Origin: Cylindrobasidium torrendii FP15055 ss-10
Lineage: Eukaryota > Basidiomycota > Agaricomycetes > Agaricales > Physalacriaceae
Assembly: GCA_000934385.1 (NCBI GenBank)
Contig: KN880867.1
Coordinates: 1-14,299, forward strand
Direction of reading: 5' to 3'
DNA: 14,299 nucleotides
The position numbers and the translations under genes are program-made. Each line of letters begins with the position of its first letter. Position 1 is the stretch's first letter. This document shows, in pieces, positions 9,278 to 14,299 of this stretch. The notes under the pieces were generated by a model that was not told the origin of the DNA, did no database searches, and saw nothing but the letters and a program-made list of their open reading frames with translations.

Positions 9278-11692
9278 ATGAAATCTGGCGGTGAGACCAC
9301 AATAATCAGTAAGGCGGCTTCTGGATAATTCTTCCTGTGTTAGGTATTCACTATCCTTCAGAAAGACGGGGCAGCGTTGAGAGACGGAATGTTGCCGGAG
9401 TCACATTGGAACGAGTCCTGAGCTTACCGGTGGACCTATTCGACGAGGTGCCGGCCCCCCAGTCTACTTGCATATACGATTCTGATATGGTCGCCTTCAG
9501 ATCTTATACCACCTTGCACCGGAAGACCTGCTCAGACTCACGCGTACATCGAAGCGCCTGCGTAACATCCTTTCCAGCCCACGAATGGATTTGATATGGC
9601 GTATGGCACGGGCCAATTACCCCTACATGCCAATTCCCGCGCCGCCACCAGGCATGAGCGAACCCAAGTTCGCCAGTGTCCTTTTTGACTTTGGGTGTCG
9701 CGTAAACTCCGTTTCTTTTTCGCTCTATACAAACACGACTCAAGAACCGATAGTATTGCCCCAGACGCGAACCTGAGTACATCGAGTTCCATCTAGGCGT
9801 GCGCATCTGTCGACCCTGTCTTCTCACTGCGTCAATGTGCGTCCTACACTACTAATAACCCAACGGCATGATTTAAACCTGACGATATGTAGATTCACCC
9901 CAAACGCAACGGTTTGGCAGACAGCCGCGGGCGATGAACATAGCAAGACGCGACACAGCCTGCGGAATGCAAACGTGCGGGACTATGCCTGGGACATTGG
10001 CCCTGTTACGCCGCACCTCCATGAGATTTGGGAACTACGTTAGTCTTGCTTTGCATGTTATGTTCTTGGGCTGAACGGGAAGGCAAGCAAGACGACGGTG
10101 CTACCATGTCGAATCAGTGAATGCATACATCGAGGAAACGGCAATGCATACATCGAGGAAACGGCAACCATGGATCAAAATCAGTTCAAACAATGGTTCG
10201 ACGCAAAGAAAAAGGAGTTCGACTCCGTAGAAGAGGTCAATCATGTTCAGAGAAAACAATAGCGGCCTACTGACTGGTGAGTAGGTCGCCGCCGTATTGC
10301 GAACATTCTATATCGATTTGGAGAAGAGCTGGGGGGCACATCGACGAGATATGTGGGCTTTTCCGCTTGAAAATTCAAATGGCATGACTGCTTACTAGAG
10401 GGCAGGATCGAGAAACGCTTGACAGCCTTGGGCTGGGGCGACGAGCTGTCGCACCCAAAAAGCATGGCATATCTGCGGTCTCATAATTTATACTGTAAGA
10501 TTCGGCCACTGTCAGAACAAGGTGAATACTTCCCTCGGCCGCATTTTCTCTTCTAAAACTCAAACAGACTGGCAGAAGGTACAGAAGGTCTTTGTCGACT
10601 ACATGACCATGGTAAAGCGATATCGTGTGACAGGAGAACGCCTCAAGCTTTTCGAGTCTGTTACTTGCGATTATCTAACTTCGCAGATAGACGTTGCACC
10701 ACCCTGGTCGACCATTGCGCAAGCCTTCCCGTTCTATGGCATGATTTTCGACACCGACGTCGACTCGGATGATGTGACAGAAGCCACAATGCATGCCGCC
10801 CTCTGCGCCTACCTACCAACCGTCACAGGTGAATGGCGCTCGACTGTCGAATCGAAGCTCATCGAGAAGCTGTACGAAAGCAAGCTATCCCCGCATCTCT
10901 CACTCGCCTCATCCTCATTCTCGTGTCCGGAATGTTCAAATTGTTTGCACTATCCTCAAATACTCGAGCATGACTGCCTCCTGAACGCCTCAGTTCAAAC
11001 GAACGAGGACGAAGGGACGTACACGCTTGGTACATTTTTATACGACTCCATGTCAGCGCCTACGAAACGAAAAGTCCTCATCGCAGATGCATTGGTGCGC
11101 TTATGTGGTGGTGATCCTGAGACAGCGACGGCAACATGGCTTGACGAGCAGAACAAGTTCTTCACATGCGGCGGATGCTGGCAGCCCGACACCCCCGCAA
11201 GACGGCTGGACTCTGCGATTTATGGACGATGGCGCTACTTCATGGTACTTGATGCATTCTCCCGCATGTATAGTACTATCCAGCTAAAATCTTCATTTTG
11301 TTTGCTTAGTCGGACCACAAGAGGTCGTGGTGTAGTACACACGGCGGCTCTAGCGCCCTCAGAGTCGTACATGAAAGCAAGGCACTTCGCGTGGCCATGA
11401 AGATGGAGAGCAAAGCCGACACACCTGCGATATGTAAGATGTGCGAAAGGCATTTTCGACCAGGCAAATGGGACGAGCATTTACTGAGGTGATTTTTGGC
11501 GTTTATCAAGTGAACGACGATGTGCTGACCAAATGTGTCAGACATGACCATCACTCTTCGACATCAGGCAGCGACAATGAATGGAGGGAACGCTGGCACC
11601 CAATGACTTCCAAGGAGCATCATCATTACCCATCCAATTACTGCGACTGTGATGAAGAAAGGGGTTGGGATTGGGATTGGGATTCTATATAG
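9278..11692 (+). CDS. F-box protein with multiple zinc-binding Cys/His clusters, frame broken by a 23-bp duplication
   Basis: Likely substrate adaptor of an SCF ubiquitin ligase. Exons: 9278-9290, 9344-9447, 9501-9701, 9754-9836, 9893-10038, 10088-10235, 10285-10352, 10406-10521, 10568-11244, 11310-11488, 11542-11692; introns 46-65 bp, most with clear branch sites. The F-box is at about 30-75 (LPVDLFDE, then ILYHLAPEDLLRLTRTSKRL). A CxxC-x16-CxxC cluster follows at 105-128. The middle part contains the family block MIEKRLTALGWGDEL. Further clusters are SFSCPECSNC and CGGC, and near the end a C2H2-like finger CKMC-x11-HLLRH. The protein would be 620 aa if one copy of the 23-bp duplication at 10120-10165 were absent. 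With both copies, exon 6 shifts frame and stops at 10228. Splicing of 10117-10184 would keep the frame but lacks a branch site. It may be a recent pseudogene, an allele or an assembly error. It ends 102 bp from the convergent F-box gene. Confidence 0.85.
10120..10165 (+). repeat. Exact 23-bp tandem duplication inside F-box exon 6
   Basis: Copy 1 is 10120-10142 and copy 2 is 10143-10165. They are identical, and the periodicity extends two more bases to 10167. Both begin AATGCATACATCGAGG. The length is not a multiple of three. With one copy, exon 6 would be 125 bp, which joins both neighbouring exons in phase. Confidence 0.95.
11661..11681 (+). other. Potential G-quadruplex at the F-box gene 3' end
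   Basis: Four runs of G (GGGG, GGG, GGG, GGG) separated by TT, ATT and ATT lie just before the stop codon at 11690-11692. The same bases are three copies of TTGGGA (11665-11682) and encode a WDWDWD tail. This fits the classic intramolecular quadruplex pattern; folding is an inference. Confidence 0.6.
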
Positions 11693-11794
11693 GAAATAGG
11701 CGCTTGGTAGCACAACTTGAACTTGAATTTGAATAGGGCATCGACGCGCACAATTTATATACAGCTAGCGTTCGTAGCAATGTGCTAAGGTACC

Positions 11795-12910
11795 TCATTC
11801 ATGAGTGTATACCACGTATTCGATAGAGAGCGTTTTCTGCGCAACCAGTTTCGGAAGCTTCTTCGCCAAGGACTTGTCCATCTTTGCAAGCCCGTCCGCC
11901 TGCGTTGTGACGCGCAAAATGACTTTGACATCCAAGCGGATCAGCACCTTTTCCAGCCGCTTCCAATTAACCTCACAACTCTGCGCGTCCACATCGCCAC
12001 AAATCTCCAGCACCACCAGACTCAACACCCGCTGAGGGGCCGTCTGCAGTTGCTCGAGCAGCCTGATGATCCACTTCCCAGCCGTCGAGACCTGCGTGAT
12101 CTCCCAGCTCCCGATGAACGAGTCAACCCAGAGCTCTTTGAGACCGGCTGCGTTGGCCTCCAGGTTGACCCCCTTGACGAAATCCTCTGCGTCGCCTCCT
12201 GCATCGAACGACTCGAAACCCAATCGCAGCGTACGAAGCTGTGGCCCAACGCGCTGAAGGTATTGTGCAATGGAGGGTACCCCGGACGGAGAGACACTGC
12301 TCGAGAGGTTGAGGTGGGCGATGAGCGGTGGGTCTGGCATCGAAAGAAACCAACTGAACACATCGTGCTGGTAGCATTGCTTGAGGACGAGGTTCTTGAG
12401 CGTGGGTGCTGGGGCTCCAGCGGCAGGCCATCCTTCCCATGTCAAGTCTTCCCAGGAGATGTCGGAAAGCGATAGCAGCTCGAGCGCGGGGAACGCGTTG
12501 ACGACCGCAGTAAAATTGAGGAAAGAGTCGAAATCGATAGCGTCCAGAAAGAGATTAGTGAGGGCCGGGAGTCCCGCTAATATGGGGCGGAGCTGTGTAG
12601 GAGAATAGTGCATATTGTGGGCAATGAGGCAGGTAACATGGGGTAGTTCTGGGAACGTCTCGACTTGGATAAGGTCCCAATTACGGGTGACAGCTAGATC
12701 CCGCAGGGACACCGGAATGAAGGAGAGGGGATGGGAGGCAAGGCTGATGAACTCGTCCACGTTCAAAGGTGTCAACACAACGCGAAAGAATAGTGGGCGC
12801 GCGATTACGAGCCATGCCGATGCGACGAGGCTGCAGGCGACAGCCGATTCCCTGTCATCCTGGAGATTGGCTACAATTGCTTCAAATATCTCAAGTGGTA
12901 TTGCAGGCAT
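11795..12910 (-). CDS. F-box / leucine-rich-type protein, single exon
   Basis: An intronless frame of 371 aa from ATG at 12910 to the stop at 11795. The N-terminus (MPAIPLEIFEAIVANLQDD, SAVACSLVASAWL, ARPLFFRVV) is the F-box-like start common in Agaricomycetes, with the conserved acidic and CSLVS-like block at about 5-45. The rest has leucine-spaced stretches (LRPILAGLPALTNLFLDAI, FPALELLSLSDI, LIAHLNLSSS, LRTLRLGF) typical of degenerate leucine-rich repeats, which would bind a target. It would link targets to a cullin ligase through Skp1. The ligand is unknown. The absence of introns contrasts with every multi-exon neighbour and is usual for this family. It converges on the upstream F-box gene. 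Confidence 0.82.
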   Translation of the reverse strand: MPAIPLEIFEAIVANLQDDRESAVACSLVASAWLVIARPLFFRVVLTPLNVDEFISLASHPLSFIPVSLRDLAVTRNWDLIQVETFPELPHVTCLIAHNMHYSPTQLRPILAGLPALTNLFLDAIDFDSFLNFTAVVNAFPALELLSLSDISWEDLTWEGWPAAGAPAPTLKNLVLKQCYQHDVFSWFLSMPDPPLIAHLNLSSSVSPSGVPSIAQYLQRVGPQLRTLRLGFESFDAGGDAEDFVKGVNLEANAAGLKELWVDSFIGSWEITQVSTAGKWIIRLLEQLQTAPQRVLSLVVLEICGDVDAQSCEVNWKRLEKVLIRLDVKVILRVTTQADGLAKMDKSLAKKLPKLVAQKTLSIEYVVYTHE

Positions 12911-13573
12911 GGTTAGAGGGAGAGAATTGAATATTCTATTGACTGTAAGCGAAATAGTTACTGGTAGATGTGACTTTCACCACTATCTAGAAAGCCATCA
13001 TAGCCCGAGGGCGTAGAGATGCTAGCGAAAGCGAAGCCGTGATTGCTCTGCAACGTAACAATACCGCCCAAGCGACAGTCGAGCTTGGAAGGGATAAGAC
13101 GTCGCGGTTTTTTGGAAGAAAATGCGATCACATCAAACCAGTTTTGCTGTCGGAGCCTAAAGTGCGGATCACGTTGACATGCCGAAGTGTTCCTGCGCCA
13201 CTGAGTCGTTTATCGCCCACTCTTGCAACTCCGTGACTCTGGATTTTCCCAGAAGAAGATGCTGAAGGCATAACGATATACCATACTACGATGAGCAGGT
13301 CACTCAACCGCACCCAGACTCTGGAATCTGAGCGGGCTTTTGACATTTTATATCTCTGATGCCCAACAGGTTTGACTCGTGTGAAAATAAACATCGCATG
13401 CATCACAGAAGCGATGTAACCGGGAGGGCGAGGCCTCCATGGTCCCTTGGCGTTTGGTTGCACGCGCATCCAACGCATTACCAAGGCGCCTAATGTGAAG
13501 CTGATGTGAAGTGGGTGAGCTTCTTCACCTGGGTGAGATGTGACGGGCCTATGCTTCATTTTCCACCATCGGT
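12911..13573. promoter_or_regulatory. Divergent spacer between F-box and BTB genes
   Basis: These 663 bp separate two divergent genes and should contain both promoters. An AT-rich patch TTTTATATCTC occurs near 13346. An imperfect hairpin lies at 13445-13486 (CCTTGG and CCAAGG arms, inner GTTTGG/CCAAC arms). TGGGTGAG occurs twice near 13511-13537. A minus-strand frame of 143 codons (13128-13559) has no recognisable domain and I reject it as a gene. Confidence 0.45.
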
Positions 13574-13993
13574 ATGGCCACCCAAATTTCTATGCCGCCT
13601 GCTCCCTTCGACGCTGCTGACGACAGCGTGGATCTGATTATTCACACGTCGAATGACGACCGTTTCTACGTCTCAAAATCTCTCCTCATCTACGCATCGC
13701 CCTTCTTCGCCAACCTCTTCAAGGATAGCTCTCCTGAGGAGCGCTATCAGGACCTACCAGTTTGGCGCGCACAGGAGACTTCCGCAACGGTGACAGCCCT
13801 CGTTCGCCTGTGCTATCCCGTCCACATTGAGCTGGAAGACGTCTTGCTTCCGGGGGTTGACCTTATAGCGCTACAGAAATACCTCATGGAAAAATCAATC
13901 GGGAGGCTTCGCACGATGATGCTGAAAAGCCCAAAGGGCGTTGGCTTTACGTCCAAGAACCCGCTTCGTATTGTCGCCATTGGCCATCACTAA
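13574..13993 (+). CDS. Short BTB/POZ domain protein, apparently truncated
   Basis: 139 aa, single exon, start in a fair context (CGGTATGGCC). Residues 17-100 are the BTB fold: DSVDLIIHTSNDDRFYVSKSLL, then ASPFFANLF, then VTALVRLCYPVHIELEDV. The segment KYLMEKSIGRL at about 107-117 and PLRIVAI near the end also match the mushroom family. That family usually continues for a further one to two hundred residues after this point, but here a stop follows IGHH. BTB proteins dimerise and commonly recruit cullin-3 ligases or transcription complexes; the role here is unknown. It could be a decayed copy, a genuine short form, or a gene whose later part is in another frame or beyond the window. Confidence 0.72.
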   Translation: MATQISMPPAPFDAADDSVDLIIHTSNDDRFYVSKSLLIYASPFFANLFKDSSPEERYQDLPVWRAQETSATVTALVRLCYPVHIELEDVLLPGVDLIALQKYLMEKSIGRLRTMMLKSPKGVGFTSKNPLRIVAIGHH

Positions 13994-14299
13994 ATCCTGA
14001 AAATGATTTTGAGAGGTTCCGGAGGTTGCCAGCGATCACCGCTATTTTGGTTGTTTGGAATAAGGTCAGAACTGCCTCACCGCTATTTCGACCGGTTGGA
14101 ACAACATACCATGGATGTGAGGGATTCCCACTGGGTTCCCATGGGATTCCGGACTTACAGAATCAATATGTAGGATTCCGAATTTTGGCCCACGAGAGGT
14201 GTACCGAGTGGCTGCGCAATCGTGCTTGTTCCTGTTGCCCACGGATCAGGGAGGGCCTTTATAAGGACATGCTAACATGCATGTTCCTTCGTCTTTTTC
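13994..14299. other. Window-edge stretch with direct repeats and a possible TATA box
   Basis: No complete gene is seen. The 12-mer TCACCGCTATTT occurs at 14036-14047 and 14077-14088. GGATTCC occurs three times between 14122 and 14180. TTTATAAGG at 14258-14266 resembles a TATA box that would serve a plus-strand gene starting beyond the window. One plus-strand frame stays open to the end (see findings). Confidence 0.35.

Noticed and set aside
10117..10184. Intron that removes the 23-bp duplication
   Set aside because: It keeps frame but has no CTRAC-like branch site, and the sequence it removes aligns with the coding pattern of the family. Kept only as an alternative.
10522..11400. A separate 292-codon gene starting at 10522
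   Set aside because: The first bases are a typical intron (GTGAAT...ACAG), and the rest joins in phase with upstream F-box exons through the GWGDEL block.
11801..12475. Plus-strand frame of 224 codons
   Set aside because: It is the antisense shadow of the F-box/LRR-type gene, which has a clear F-box start.
13128..13559. Minus-strand frame of 143 codons
   Set aside because: No domain and no splice-linked extension; it covers the likely BTB promoter.

Overview
The window looks like nuclear DNA of an agaricomycete (mushroom-forming basidiomycete) fungus. Genes are split by many short introns (mostly 44-65 bp) with GT...AG ends and CTRAC/CTGAY-like branch sequences. Spacers are short, genes lie on both strands, and the proteins are typical of Agaricomycetes: chitin deacetylase, calcineurin A, MYND-finger, F-box and BTB proteins. 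I assembled exons by hand from splice consensus, reading-phase continuity and family motifs. Nothing was aligned by computer.

Layout, left to right. (1) 1-240: about three diverged tandem copies of a 76-79 bp unit, each with a TGACGTC palindrome and most with a small hairpin. (2) 363-1539 minus: nine-exon secreted chitin deacetylase (CE4, 252 aa), with a TATA box and twin 11-bp direct repeats upstream. (3) 2315-4645 minus: nine-exon calcineurin catalytic subunit A (641 aa) with all regulatory segments. (4) 5001-7105 plus: four-exon protein with a MYND zinc finger (649 aa), divergent from calcineurin across 355 bp. (5) 7496-8682 plus: five-exon SAM-dependent methyltransferase (325 aa), one of whose introns is GC-AG. 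(6) 9278-11692 plus: eleven-exon F-box protein with several Cys/His zinc-binding clusters. It is broken in frame by an exact 23-bp tandem duplication, and a G-quadruplex-like run lies at its 3' end. (7) 11795-12910 minus: intronless F-box/leucine-rich-type protein, tail to tail with the previous gene. (8) 13574-13993 plus: short BTB/POZ protein, apparently truncated. (9) 13994-14299: mostly unexplained sequence with direct repeats and a possible TATA box for a gene outside the window.

The genes do not form an obvious pathway. Chitin deacetylase (cell-wall chitin to chitosan) and calcineurin (calcium stress signalling, which in fungi controls wall integrity) are loosely related in biology, but each has its own promoter. 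The two F-box genes and the BTB gene belong to families that are expanded and fast-evolving in mushrooms and supply substrate adaptors to cullin ubiquitin ligases. The frameshifted F-box gene and the short BTB gene suggest gene birth and decay in the right-hand part. I see no RNA gene, transposon, CRISPR array or viral gene.
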